Assembly: GCA_019115265.1 (NCBI GenBank)
Contig: DXDX01000031.1
Span: 1 to 36,302, forward strand
From: Candidatus Flavonifractor merdigallinarum
GTDB taxonomy: Bacteria > Bacillota > Clostridia > Oscillospirales > Oscillospiraceae
DNA: 36,302 nt
Direction: 5' to 3'
Every line of letters begins with the position of its first letter. The first letter of the stretch is position 1. This document shows positions 25,398 through 35,061 of this stretch, piece after piece. The position numbers were made by a program, and so were the translations under genes. The notes below the pieces were generated by a model, which was not told the origin of the DNA, did no database searches, and worked only from the letters and a program-made list of their open reading frames with translations.

Positions 25398-27416
25398 TTA
25401 CAGATCCCGCAGAATCCGGCGGCTGCTCCAGCAGGTGGCCAGGAAGTAGAGCCCATAGACCACCAGAATAAAGAGGGCGGTCACCGCCGAGCTGGCCACA
25501 GTGTCCAGTTTTCCCAGCTGGGCAATGACATCGTTGGCGGCCTTCATGCCCACAATGGAGTGGACCACCGCCAGCACCAGCGGCAGGAAGAAGGCCAGAA
25601 AGACCTGGATGTCGGACGAGCGGTCCCGCATCCGCTCCTCCACCCCCAGACGGGACAAAATGCGGTAGCGCTCCACATTGTCGGCGGCCTGGGAGAGCTG
25701 CTGAAGGGCCAACACCGCCGCGCTGGTCACCAGGAAGATGATGCCCAGATAGAGCCCCAGGAAGAGGACCAGCAGCTTGGTGCCCATACTCTCGGCATAG
25801 AGGGAGAGATAGGTGGTCAGGGAGAGGGAGGAGCTCTGCATCTCCTGATGCTGGGCGATGACGTTGTGGAGGTTGTTGATACAGGCCCACAGGGCGTCCT
25901 CTGCCGCGTCAGCGTCCCCGGCGTAGTTGCCCGCTAGGAAATACTGGCAGAAGGCGTACTGGTCCTTGGGCAGAGATTCCAGAAAACCGTCCGGGAAAAT
26001 GAAGAGGCTGGACAGGCGGATGTCGCTGGTGAAGTAGGCGCCGGAGGTGTGAAAATCCGGGTCAGGGGAGTAGGTGACGCCGTCCAGCACGAACTGGGCT
26101 CCGGCCCCCCAGAAGAGGTGGGCGGTCTGATACTCCTCGGTGCCCTCCACCACGCCGTAGGTCCCCGGTTCCAGGGTATAGGGGCCCTTGCCTTGAATGG
26201 CCATCAGGGCGTTGTAGTCCGAGAGGGACATGGCGTATTCCATAACACGATTTTCATAGACCTCACCCTGGACCGTCACCGGCTGGGCCAGAGGAAAATC
26301 CACCACATAGCGGGTGACGGAGGCGTAGGCGGTGAGCTCGCTTTCCGGGTCGAAACCCGCCTCGGCCAGATAGCCCGGCAGCTCCTCCGAAAAGTTTTCA
26401 TACTCGTAATCCTCCACCCGGAGGGTCATGTCCACCGGGGCGTCCCGGCCCACATTGCTCTCCACCGTGTTGTTCACGCCTACCGAGCAGGCAGTGATGC
26501 CAATGGCCAGCAGCAGCAGGAGGCACACCACCGTCATGGAGAGATAGTGTGTGGTGATGCGGGAGTTGAACTGCCGCAGGACGAACATGTTGAGCTCCCG
26601 GTAGTAGAGCTTTTTGTTGCTCTGCCCCAGGCGGAGCAGGAAGCCGGACAGGGAGCGGAAAAACAGCAGCGTGCCCAAGGTTCCCAGCGCCAGCATGAGG
26701 GCAAAGATGCGGTCAATGGTGAGCAGTCCCCGGCGCAGGAGCAGGGTGTAGGCGATGCCCAGCAGCACCGCGCCCAGCAGGAAAAAGACCACCGAGGCCC
26801 AGAGGGACTGGAGCTTTAAGGACTGGTTCTGCCGGTTAGCCTGGAGCAGGCGGATGAGCTTCTGGCGGGCCACCGTCACCACATTGAGCACCATCACCAA
26901 AAGGAAGATGATTCCAAAATAGAGGATGGTTTTGCCCACGCCCTTCCAGGAAAAGACGAAGTAGAACTGCTCTACCCGGATGCGGAAGAGGGCGGCAGTG
27001 AAGGCGGAGAGGGCCTGGGCCAGGAAGAAGCCCAGCACCAGCCCGCATACCAGCGCCGCCAGGCCGATGACCAACGTCTCCAGGGAGAGAAGAAGGGCAA
27101 TGCGGCTGTGCTCCATCCCCAGCAGGAGGTAGGTGCCCAGCTCTTTCTTGCGCCGGCGGAGCAGGAAGCTGTTGGCATACAGGATGAGGAAGGCCAGCAC
27201 CACCGCCACAAAGACGGACACCACGTCCACCAGCTGCAAAATGGCGCCGGTGTAGTTGACGCCCCGCTCGTTGGTGTGGAGGGCCTCCATCACCCACTGG
27301 TTTTCCAGGGAGTTAAAGACGTAAAAGACACACACGCCGAACAGCAGCGTCAGAAAGTAGAGGGAGTAGTCCTTGACGCTGCGGTGGACATTTCTCAGAG
27401 CCAGCTTACAGAACAT
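25398..27416 (-). CDS. FtsX-like ABC transporter permease (BceB/VraG-type)
   Basis: 'LALRNVHRSVKDYSLYFLTLLFGVCVFYVFNSL', multi-TM with large extracellular loop. Confidence 0.9.
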   Translation of the reverse strand: MFCKLALRNVHRSVKDYSLYFLTLLFGVCVFYVFNSLENQWVMEALHTNERGVNYTGAILQLVDVVSVFVAVVLAFLILYANSFLLRRRKKELGTYLLLGMEHSRIALLLSLETLVIGLAALVCGLVLGFFLAQALSAFTAALFRIRVEQFYFVFSWKGVGKTILYFGIIFLLVMVLNVVTVARQKLIRLLQANRQNQSLKLQSLWASVVFFLLGAVLLGIAYTLLLRRGLLTIDRIFALMLALGTLGTLLFFRSLSGFLLRLGQSNKKLYYRELNMFVLRQFNSRITTHYLSMTVVCLLLLLAIGITACSVGVNNTVESNVGRDAPVDMTLRVEDYEYENFSEELPGYLAEAGFDPESELTAYASVTRYVVDFPLAQPVTVQGEVYENRVMEYAMSLSDYNALMAIQGKGPYTLEPGTYGVVEGTEEYQTAHLFWGAGAQFVLDGVTYSPDPDFHTSGAYFTSDIRLSSLFIFPDGFLESLPKDQYAFCQYFLAGNYAGDADAAEDALWACINNLHNVIAQHQEMQSSSLSLTTYLSLYAESMGTKLLVLFLGLYLGIIFLVTSAAVLALQQLSQAADNVERYRILSRLGVEERMRDRSSDIQVFLAFFLPLVLAVVHSIVGMKAANDVIAQLGKLDTVASSAVTALFILVVYGLYFLATCWSSRRILRDL

Positions 27417-28173
27417 CGCCCGAGTCACCTCCCAGCAGGGTCACCACATCAATGATCTTGGTGAAGAAGGCCTTCCGGTCGTCGTTGCCCCGGATCAGCT
27501 CGGTGAAAGGCCGGCCGTCCTTGATGAAGAGGATGCGCCGGCAGTAGCTGGCGGTAAAGGCGTCGTGCGTGACCATGAGGATGGTGGCTTCCTGCTCCCG
27601 GTTGAGGACCTCAAAGCGGTCCAGCAGCAGACGGGCGGACTTGGAGTCCAGCGCGCCGGTGGGCTCGTCAGCCAGAATGAGGGCGGGGTTGGTGATGATG
27701 GCCCGGGCGGCGGCCACCCGCTGGCGCTGTCCGCCGGACATCTGGTAGGGGTATTTGTCCAGACAGTCGGATACGTCCAGCAGCTTGGCGGTCTGTGCCA
27801 CCTGCCGCTCAATCTCCCCCGCCGGGCGGCGCAGGATGGTGAGAGACAGGGCGATGTTCTCCCGTCCGGTGAGGGTGTCCAGCAGGTTGCAGTCCTGAAA
27901 GACGAAGCCCAGCCGCTCCCGGCGGAAGCGGGAGAGGGCCTTGCGGGGGAGTTTGGTGATGTCCTGTTTGTCAATGACAATGCTGCCGCCGGTGACGGTG
28001 TCAATGGTGGCGATGCAGTTGAGCAGGGTGGTCTTGCCGCTGCCCGACGCGCCCATAATGCCCACAAATTCCCCCGCCTGGACGGAAAAGCTCAAATCGT
28101 CAATGGCGCGGGTGACATTGCCCCGGCTCCCATAGTATTTTTGCAGATGGGATACAGTCAAGATGGGTTCCAT
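27406..28173 (-). CDS. ABC transporter ATP-binding protein (BceA-type)
   Basis: 'GIMGASGSGKTTLLNCIATIDTVTGG', 'MSGGQRQRVAAARAIITNPALILADEPTGALD'. Confidence 0.95.
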   Translation of the reverse strand: MEPILTVSHLQKYYGSRGNVTRAIDDLSFSVQAGEFVGIMGASGSGKTTLLNCIATIDTVTGGSIVIDKQDITKLPRKALSRFRRERLGFVFQDCNLLDTLTGRENIALSLTILRRPAGEIERQVAQTAKLLDVSDCLDKYPYQMSGGQRQRVAAARAIITNPALILADEPTGALDSKSARLLLDRFEVLNREQEATILMVTHDAFTASYCRRILFIKDGRPFTELIRGNDDRKAFFTKIIDVVTLLGGDSGDVL

Positions 28174-28264
28174 ACCTCATTCCTCCTTGTCTGACCCCAT
28201 TCTACCACCGGTACACCGGGACAGCCATCGAAGAACCTTACAGAAAGGTGACACTTTTGTAAGG

Positions 28265-28759
28265 TTACACCACCCAGAAGCCCACCGCGCCCGCCGCTGC
28301 GGCCATCAGTGCCCCGGCCAGCACGTCGCTGGGGTAGTGGACCCCGCCCAGCACCCGTACCGCCGCCAGCACCAGACCCACCGCCAGAAACACGCTGCCC
28401 AGCGGGGGGCAGAGATACCAGAAGGCCATATCAATCACAAAGACGCTGAACACATGGCGGCTGGGGAAGGATTTTCCGTGTGTGTCCTTGTGGATGAGGG
28501 GGTGGATGTCCAGCGTCTCATAGGGCCGGGGGCGGTTGATTCCCCGGCGCAGCAGGCTGATGAGCACAAAGGACACCCCCGGCACCAGCAGCACTCGCCA
28601 GAAGCGCTCATCCCGCTGGAGGGCCAGCAGGAGAAGGGAGAGGGGATAGCAGACATAGCACAGCCGGGTAAGGAGAAAATTCACCCGGTTCAGGATGGCG
28701 GGGCCGTTGGGATGCCGGGCGATGGGAGCGCTCCAGCGCTCGTATTGCTCTTTGGTCAT
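28265..28759 (-). CDS. PAP2-family phosphatase
   Basis: 'KSFPSRHVFSVF' and 'GVHYPSDVLAGAL' signature motifs. Confidence 0.9.
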   Translation of the reverse strand: MTKEQYERWSAPIARHPNGPAILNRVNFLLTRLCYVCYPLSLLLLALQRDERFWRVLLVPGVSFVLISLLRRGINRPRPYETLDIHPLIHKDTHGKSFPSRHVFSVFVIDMAFWYLCPPLGSVFLAVGLVLAAVRVLGGVHYPSDVLAGALMAAAAGAVGFWVV

Positions 28760-28795
28760 GGATGCAGCTCCTTTTGCAGAATATTTGAGAGACAG

Positions 28796-28835
28796 AAAAG
28801 GGGCCTGCCACAGATGGTTCTGCGGCAGGCCCCTC
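28796..28835 (-). terminator. Intrinsic terminator after rubredoxin
   Basis: AGGGGCCTGCCGCAG-aaccat-CTGTGGCAGGCCCCTTTTC in minus direction. Confidence 0.85.
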
Positions 28836-28856
28836 TCTTGGCGTGGGTGTGGGGGA

Positions 28857-29015
28857 TTACTCCTTCTCGAACACGTCTTTGCCCAGGCTGCACAGGGGGC
28901 AGACCCAGTCCTCGGGCAGGCTCTCAAAGGGAGTGCCGGGGGCGATGCCGTTGTCGGGATCGCCCACCGCGGGGTCATAGACATACCCGCAAGCGGTACA
29001 GACATACTTATCCAT
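28857..29015 (-). CDS. Rubredoxin
   Basis: 52 aa '[47 protein letters not shown]'. Confidence 0.97.
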   Translation of the reverse strand: MDKYVCTACGYVYDPAVGDPDNGIAPGTPFESLPEDWVCPLCSLGKDVFEKE

Positions 29016-29093
29016 AGGAAATTCTCCTTTCTGCGTCTCAAGGACGCGAGTCATTTGGGGAAAACGGAGCACCGCTCCGGTGCGCGCGGGAAC

Positions 29094-30284
29094 TTACTTG
29101 GCCAGAGCGGCCACCGACCGGGCGTACTCCGCCATAGCGGTCAGGTCCTCCGGCGTGGGGGTGAAAAGCACCCGGAAGGGCTGTTCTGGGCAGGCCAGCT
29201 TGAGCTGGCTCAGGCGGGTATGAAGCATGCCGGGGGCCTCGCCGCTCCAGCCGTAGGCCCCGAAGGCCCCGGCGGACCGGCCCCGGGTGTTCACCGCGTC
29301 CAGAGAGGTGAGCACATCCCACACGGCCTTGGGGGCGTCCCGGTTGATGGTGGGGGCGCCCACCAGCAGCACATTGGCCTCATTGGCGGCCTGGGCACAG
29401 GCGGCCAGACCCTCCTTCACCACATCCAGGCATTTCACCTCATAGCCGTCGGCCTCCAGCGCCTGAGCGGCGGCGTTGGCCAGGGAGGTGGTGCAGCCAT
29501 AGGCCGAGGCATAAATCACTGCGGCCAGCTTCTTCTCCCGGGGCTGGGGGGTGCTCCAGGTGCGGTAGAGCGCCCGGCACTGTTCCAGCGTCTCGGTGAG
29601 GACGGGGCCGTGGCTGGGACAGACCATCTCCGCCTCCTGGGGGAGCTTGTCCAGTCCGCTCAGCACGGCGGAGGGGAAGGGCCCGAAGATGCCGGCGTAG
29701 TAGTACGCCCGCTCCCCCTCATAGGCGGCCTTATCGTGGATGCGGGAGTCCAGCATGGTGGGCTCGCAGAAGTGGGCCCCCAGGAAGTCACAGGTAAAGG
29801 CCACCTTGTCCGCCGCGTCCCAGGTGAACATGGAGTCGGCCCAGTGGAGCATGGGGGCGGGAATGAACTCCAGCTCCTTGTCGCCCAAATCCAGCTTTTC
29901 CCCCGCCTTTACCACCTGAATGGGGAGGGTGCGGTTGGTGATGTCCTCCAGGTGTTTCTTTCCGGCGGCAGTGGCCAGAATCTTCAGGTTGGGGACCAGC
30001 TCCAGGAGCTTGGCCACACTGCCCGAGTGGTCGGGCTCGTTGTGGTTCATGATGAGGTAGTCCACCTGCTCCACAGGGAGAACCTCTCTGATGTTATCCA
30101 AATATTCCTCAAAATAGTCGGCGTGGACCGTCTCAATGAGGACATTTTTCTCACCGGTCAGCAGATAGGCGTTGTAGGAGGTGCCGTACTTGGCCTCCAT
30201 CACAATGTCAAAGACCCGCAGGGAGGGATTGAGCACGCCCACCGACCAAACGCCGTCTTTCAGCTTGATGGCGCTCATTTTCAT
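29094..30284 (-). CDS. Flavodiiron protein (FprA/rubredoxin:oxygen oxidoreductase-like)
   Basis: MBL-like N-terminus 'NHNEPDHSGS' and C-terminal flavodoxin 'VIYASAYGCTTSLANAAA'. Confidence 0.93.
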   Translation of the reverse strand: MKMSAIKLKDGVWSVGVLNPSLRVFDIVMEAKYGTSYNAYLLTGEKNVLIETVHADYFEEYLDNIREVLPVEQVDYLIMNHNEPDHSGSVAKLLELVPNLKILATAAGKKHLEDITNRTLPIQVVKAGEKLDLGDKELEFIPAPMLHWADSMFTWDAADKVAFTCDFLGAHFCEPTMLDSRIHDKAAYEGERAYYYAGIFGPFPSAVLSGLDKLPQEAEMVCPSHGPVLTETLEQCRALYRTWSTPQPREKKLAAVIYASAYGCTTSLANAAAQALEADGYEVKCLDVVKEGLAACAQAANEANVLLVGAPTINRDAPKAVWDVLTSLDAVNTRGRSAGAFGAYGWSGEAPGMLHTRLSQLKLACPEQPFRVLFTPTPEDLTAMAEYARSVAALAK

Positions 30285-30436
30285 ACCTTCTTTCTAGGCT
30301 TTTCGGGTATAGTATGGACGTCTTGCCCACGTTTGTCAAGGGGGCCGCCTCTATTTCGTCATCTTGACTTTCCCAGGCGGGAACGATAGAATGAATCTGT
30401 TGTGAAATACCGAAGAAATGAGTGAGTTTGACTGTT

Positions 30437-31570
30437 ATGATCGTCTATCTGGATAATGCTTCCACAACTCGGGTGTGTGAGGAGGCGGCCCGGGCCGCCC
30501 TGGAGGTGATGACCCAGGAGTTTGGCAACCCGTCCGCCCGGTATGGATTGGCCCAAAAGGCCGCCCGCCGTCTGGAGGAGGACCGGGCCGCGGTGGCCGC
30601 CGCTCTGGGGTGTGAGAGCGGAGAGCTCTATTTCACCTCCTGCGGCACCGAGGGGGACAACTGGGCTGTCCGAGCGGCGGTGGAGTATGGCCGCCGCCGG
30701 GGCAAGCACATTGTCACCACCGCCATTGAGCACTCGGCGGTGCTGGAGCCGCTGAAAGAGCTGGAGGGCAAGGGGTACAGCATTACCCGCCTGCGCCCGG
30801 ACAAGAGCGGCCATGTCTCCCCCCGGGATTTGCGGGAGGCCCTGCGGGAGGACACGGTGCTGGTGTCCATGATGCTGGTGAACAACGAGCTGGGCACCAT
30901 ACAGCCCGTTCAGGAGTGCGCCGCCATTACCAAAGCCTACTGCCCCGACATTCTCTTCCACACCGACGCGGTGCAGGCCTTTTTAAAGGTACCCTTTACC
31001 CCCAAGGAGCTGGGGGTGGATCTGCTGACCATCAGCGGCCACAAAGTGCGGGCCCCCAAGGGGATTGGCGCGCAGTATATCCGCGCAGGACTGAAGCTCA
31101 GCCCCCTGCTCCGGGGGGGCGGACAGGAGAAGGGGCTGCGCCCCGGCACCGAGCCCACCGCCCAGATTGCCGCCCTGGCGGCGGCCTGCCGGGTGTGGGA
31201 GAGCTGGAGTGAGAGGTACCGCTCCCACATGGCCCAGTTAAAGGAGTACGCGTTGGAAAAGCTGTGTCAGACAGTGCCCGATTTGGAGGTGGTGAACGCG
31301 GGAGACGCCCCCCACATCTGCGCCGTGTCCCTGCCCGGCTACCCCAGTGAGATGCTGGTCCGGGCCCTCAACGACCGGGGCGTGTATGTCTCCTCCGGCT
31401 CGGCCTGCCACAAGGGCAAGCCCAGCCACGTCTTTGGGGCCCTGGGCCTGCCCAAGCGGACGCTGATGGGGGTGCTGCGGGTTTCCTTCTCCCCCGATTC
31501 CACTCGGGAAGAGGTGGACGCCCTGGCAGAGGGGCTGGCGGCTATTCGCGCCGGACATGTGGGGGCGTAA
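30437..31570 (+). CDS. Cysteine desulfurase (NifS/IscS-like)
   Basis: 'IVYLDNASTT', 'EHSAVLEPLKELE', 'DLLTISGHKVRAPKGIGAQYIR', 'SSGSACHKGKPSHV'. Confidence 0.95.
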   Translation: MIVYLDNASTTRVCEEAARAALEVMTQEFGNPSARYGLAQKAARRLEEDRAAVAAALGCESGELYFTSCGTEGDNWAVRAAVEYGRRRGKHIVTTAIEHSAVLEPLKELEGKGYSITRLRPDKSGHVSPRDLREALREDTVLVSMMLVNNELGTIQPVQECAAITKAYCPDILFHTDAVQAFLKVPFTPKELGVDLLTISGHKVRAPKGIGAQYIRAGLKLSPLLRGGGQEKGLRPGTEPTAQIAALAAACRVWESWSERYRSHMAQLKEYALEKLCQTVPDLEVVNAGDAPHICAVSLPGYPSEMLVRALNDRGVYVSSGSACHKGKPSHVFGALGLPKRTLMGVLRVSFSPDSTREEVDALAEGLAAIRAGHVGA

Positions 31571-31599
31571 CCGTCCCCCCATCATCACATTGGAAAGGC

Positions 31600-31626
31600 G
31601 CCGGCGCGGAGAGAGAACGCGCCGGC
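31600..31626 (+). other. GC-rich inverted repeat just upstream of the MATE gene
   Basis: GCCGGCGCG-gagagagaa-CGCGCCGGC, no T-tract. Confidence 0.7.
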
Positions 31627-31636
31627 TGGTGTGTCT

Positions 31637-33019
31637 ATGTTCTCCTACCTGAATCGGGGCGGCGTATTTTACCGCAATGTGTGTTCTCTGGCGCTGCCCA
31701 TTCTGTTCCAGAACCTCATTACCACCTCTCTGGGGATGATTGACACCTTTATGGTGGGCAGTCTGGGGGAGGCCCCCCTGGCCGCCGTGGCCCAGGCCAA
31801 CATCCCGGTCTTTATCATTCAGCTGGTGATTTTCGGCCTCCAGAGCGGCTCGTCGGTGCTCATCAGTCAGTACTGGGGGCGGGGCGATACCGACGCCATC
31901 AACCGCGTGATGGGCATTGGCTTTTATCTGGCGGGGGCCATCTCGGCCATCTTTGCGATCATCATGTCCTGTTTTCCCAGCGCCCTGATGGGGCTTTTAA
32001 CCAACAATGAGGAGCTTATCCCCCTGGCGGCGGGGTACGCCCGCATTGTGGGAGTTTCCTACCTCTTTAACAGCATCACCGGCGTTTACACCGGCGCCCA
32101 CCGGAGCATGGAAAATCCCAAGCTGGGGCTGTATATCTATGCCGCCTCCATGCTCACCAACACTTTTCTCAACTGGGTGTTTATCTTCGGCAACCTGGGC
32201 GCCCCCCGGCTGGAGGTGGAGGGGGCGGCTCTGGCCACCCTCATCTCCCGGATTGTGGAGTTTATCATTATGGTGGTGTACGCCCGGTGCAATAGGCGCT
32301 TCCGCCTGCGTCTGAGTCTGTGCCTGCGGCCAGACCGGGCGCTGGTGGAGAAGTTTTTCCGCTTTGCCACGCCGGTGGTTATCAATGAAACTCTGTGGGG
32401 AATGGGCACCTCCATGTATAAGGTGATTATGGGCCACATGGAGGACAGTACCCACATTCTGGCCGCCCGGGCTATCGCCGGAAATGTGGAGGACATCAGC
32501 CTGGTGGCGGTGTTTGCCATCGCCGGAACCGCCGCCATTGTGGTGGGCCGAGAGATTGGCGCGGGCCGCCGGGCCACGGTGTATGAGGTGGCCGCCGCTC
32601 TGAATACCATGGCGTTTCTGTGCGGCGGGCTCATTGGAGCGGCGCTGGTGGTGTCCGCCCACACCTGGCTGCCGGCCATTGTGTACCCCCTTTTCCACCT
32701 GACGCCCACCTCCGCCTCCATCGCCACCCTGATTCTCACCTTTACCGGCGTTCTGATGCCGCTGCGCTCCTTTGACTCCACCAATACGGTGGGAGTGCTC
32801 CGGGGCGGCGGAGACAGCCGGGCCGCCGCTATCATTGACGTGTCGGCCATGTGGCTGGTGGCCATTCCGCTGGCGGCCATCTTTGCGCTGGTGCTGCGGT
32901 GGAATATCGTGTGGGTCTATGTGGCCATCACCATCGAGCAGCTGGTGAAATTTACTCTGGGCTTTTCCCGGTTTCGTTCCCGCGCCTGGATCAACGACAT
33001 CACACGGGCCGGCCAGTGA
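31637..33019 (+). CDS. MATE-family efflux transporter
   Basis: 12-TM, 'LALPILFQNLITTSLGMIDTFMVGSLGEAPLAAVAQANI'. Confidence 0.93.
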   Translation: MFSYLNRGGVFYRNVCSLALPILFQNLITTSLGMIDTFMVGSLGEAPLAAVAQANIPVFIIQLVIFGLQSGSSVLISQYWGRGDTDAINRVMGIGFYLAGAISAIFAIIMSCFPSALMGLLTNNEELIPLAAGYARIVGVSYLFNSITGVYTGAHRSMENPKLGLYIYAASMLTNTFLNWVFIFGNLGAPRLEVEGAALATLISRIVEFIIMVVYARCNRRFRLRLSLCLRPDRALVEKFFRFATPVVINETLWGMGTSMYKVIMGHMEDSTHILAARAIAGNVEDISLVAVFAIAGTAAIVVGREIGAGRRATVYEVAAALNTMAFLCGGLIGAALVVSAHTWLPAIVYPLFHLTPTSASIATLILTFTGVLMPLRSFDSTNTVGVLRGGGDSRAAAIIDVSAMWLVAIPLAAIFALVLRWNIVWVYVAITIEQLVKFTLGFSRFRSRAWINDITRAGQ

Positions 33020-33052
33020 GCTGTGCCCCACGGGCAAGAAAGGGAGGCTGCC

Positions 33053-33835
33053 ATGCTTCGCATCACCGTCCTCATTGAAAACGACACCCACGGCCCGCTG
33101 ACGTGTGAGCACGGGCTGTCCCTCTATGTGGAATACCGGGGGACGGTCTGGCTGCTGGACACCGGCACCAGCGGTATCTTTGTGAAAAACGCGGATGCCT
33201 TGGGGCTGGATTTGGGCCAGGTGGAGGGGGCGGTGCTCTCCCACGGGCACGACGACCACGCCGGGGGCCTACCCGCTTTTTTCGGCCGCAACCAGCGCGC
33301 CAAGGTCTACGCCCGCCCCGCCGCCCGGGAGGAGTATGCCCGGGACACCGCCAATGAGGCCACACGGCCCGCCGGGGTGGATGCGGCGCTCTTCGGGCGC
33401 TTTGCCGAGCGGTTTGATTTGGATGACGGGCCCCGTACCCTGGCGCCGGGGCTGCACCTCATCCCGGACGGGGTGGAGCATGAGCAGTCCCTGGTGGCGG
33501 AGACCACGCAGGGGCTGGTGGTGATGAACTCCTGCTGTCACGCCGGCGCGGATGTCATCGTGTCCGAACTGCTGCACCACTTTCCCAGGCAGAACGTTTA
33601 CGCTCTGGTGGGGGGCTTTCACCTGGTGGGCAAGCACGGCATGGGCTCGCTGGGCAGGGAGCCGGAGGAGGTGACCACCCTCTCCCGCCGCCTCACCGGG
33701 GAGCTGGGGGTGCGGGAGATTCACACCGGACACTGTACCGGCCGCCCCGCCTTTGCCCTCATGGAGGAGGCCGCCCCCGGACGCCTCTTCCACCTGAACA
33801 CCGGCGATGTGCTTCTCTTCGACGAAACATTTTAG
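33053..33835 (+). CDS. MBL-fold metallo-hydrolase
   Basis: 'LLDTGTSGIFVKNADALGLDLGQVEGAVLSHGHDDHAGGLPAF'. Confidence 0.93.
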   Translation: MLRITVLIENDTHGPLTCEHGLSLYVEYRGTVWLLDTGTSGIFVKNADALGLDLGQVEGAVLSHGHDDHAGGLPAFFGRNQRAKVYARPAAREEYARDTANEATRPAGVDAALFGRFAERFDLDDGPRTLAPGLHLIPDGVEHEQSLVAETTQGLVVMNSCCHAGADVIVSELLHHFPRQNVYALVGGFHLVGKHGMGSLGREPEEVTTLSRRLTGELGVREIHTGHCTGRPAFALMEEAAPGRLFHLNTGDVLLFDETF

Positions 33836-33842
33836 CAATCGG

Positions 33843-33875
33843 CCCCGCGCTCTGACGATGGATGCGCGGGGCTTT
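33843..33875 (+). terminator. Intrinsic terminator
   Basis: GCCCCGCGC...GCGCGGGGCTTTTT. Confidence 0.85.
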
Positions 33876-33906
33876 TTCTGTTCACATTTAATTTACAACC
33901 GGCCTA

Positions 33907-33935
33907 TTGACTTTTTCGGGGGATGGTGGTACATT
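33907..33935 (+). promoter_or_regulatory. Sigma-A promoter of hrcA-grpE-dnaK
   Basis: TTGACT-N17-TACATT immediately upstream of CIRCE. Confidence 0.75.
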
Positions 33936-33939
33936 AAGT

Positions 33940-33966
33940 TTAGCACTCGGGGGAGCTGAGTGCTAA
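33940..33966 (+). promoter_or_regulatory. CIRCE element (HrcA operator)
   Basis: Perfect TTAGCACTC-N9-GAGTGCTAA. Confidence 0.98.
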
Positions 33967-33983
33967 AGACCAAGCGAGAGGTG

Positions 33984-35045
33984 ATGGACATGGATTTGAC
34001 TGAGCGAAAAAAGCGCATTCTCCGTGCCATCATTGAAAGTTATATTGCCACAGCGGAGCCGGTGGGGTCCAAATCCGTGGCGGAATTTCTGGACCGCAAG
34101 CTCTCCTCCGCCACCATCCGCAATGAGATGGCCGATTTGGAGAGTTTGGGGCTGCTGGAAAAGCCCCACACCTCGGCGGGGCGGGTGCCGTCCCCCAAGG
34201 GCTACCGGCTGTACGTCAACGAGCTGATGGAGGAGCACAAGCTCTCCGTCCAGGAGACCGAGCGCATCAATCACGCCCTGCGCATGAAGATGCAGGAGCT
34301 GGACCGGGTCATCGACCAGGCCGGGCGGGTGGTCTCCCAGTTGACCAACTACCCCGCCTTCGCCCTCTCTTCTGGAGCGGAGCAGGTGACCATCCGGCGG
34401 TTTGACCTTCTGATGGTGGAGCGCAACGCCTTTATCATTGTCGTGATGACCGATACCAATCTGGTGCGCAACAAGCTGGTGCAGCTGCCCAGCGACCTCA
34501 CCGAGGCCCAGCTGCAAATGCTCAACACCCTGCTCAACACCACGTTTACCGGCCTGACGCTGGACCAGATTACCCCGGAGCTGATGCGGGTGGCCCAGCA
34601 CGCCGCCGGAGAGGCCTATGGGCTCATCTCCCTGGTGGTCTCCTTTGCTATGGAGGTGCTGGAGAGCCTGGAGCACCGGCGGGTCCACACGGCGGGGCTG
34701 GCCCATCTGCTGGAGCTGCCGGAGTACCAGAATCTGGAGCGGGCACAGCCGCTGATGAGCTACCTGTCCGAGGACCAGGACGCCAGCGGCTTCCCGGTGC
34801 CCAAAAATGACCCCATGCGCATTCTCATCGGACCGGAAAACGTGGTGGACGCCCTGAAAGACACCAGTGTGGTGGTGGCCAGCTACGACATCGGCGAGGG
34901 GATGCGGGGCATCATCGGTGTGGTGGGCCCCACACGCATGGACTACGCGAAAATTACCGCCCGCCTTTCCTACTTTGCCGAGGGTTTGAGCCGCCTGTTC
35001 AATACAGGGGCCCTGCCGGAGGGCGAACAGAAGGGTGAGGAATAA
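33984..35045 (+). CDS. hrcA: Heat-inducible transcriptional repressor HrcA
   Basis: 'TERKKRILRAIIESYIATAEPVGSKSVAEFLDRKLSSATIRNEMADLESLGLLEKPHTSAGRVPSPKGYRLYV'; preceded by CIRCE. Confidence 0.97.
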   Translation: MDMDLTERKKRILRAIIESYIATAEPVGSKSVAEFLDRKLSSATIRNEMADLESLGLLEKPHTSAGRVPSPKGYRLYVNELMEEHKLSVQETERINHALRMKMQELDRVIDQAGRVVSQLTNYPAFALSSGAEQVTIRRFDLLMVERNAFIIVVMTDTNLVRNKLVQLPSDLTEAQLQMLNTLLNTTFTGLTLDQITPELMRVAQHAAGEAYGLISLVVSFAMEVLESLEHRRVHTAGLAHLLELPEYQNLERAQPLMSYLSEDQDASGFPVPKNDPMRILIGPENVVDALKDTSVVVASYDIGEGMRGIIGVVGPTRMDYAKITARLSYFAEGLSRLFNTGALPEGEQKGEE

Positions 35046-35061
35046 ACAGGAGGGAAACTCT

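Noticed and set aside
28695-30389. 564-aa plus-strand ORF opposite rubredoxin and flavodiiron genes
   Set aside because: Low-complexity Gly/His-rich shadow ORF antisense to two clearly recognisable genes.
31997-33259. 420-aa minus-strand ORF opposite the MATE gene
   Set aside because: Composition typical of antisense shadow ORFs; MATE on plus strand is unambiguous.
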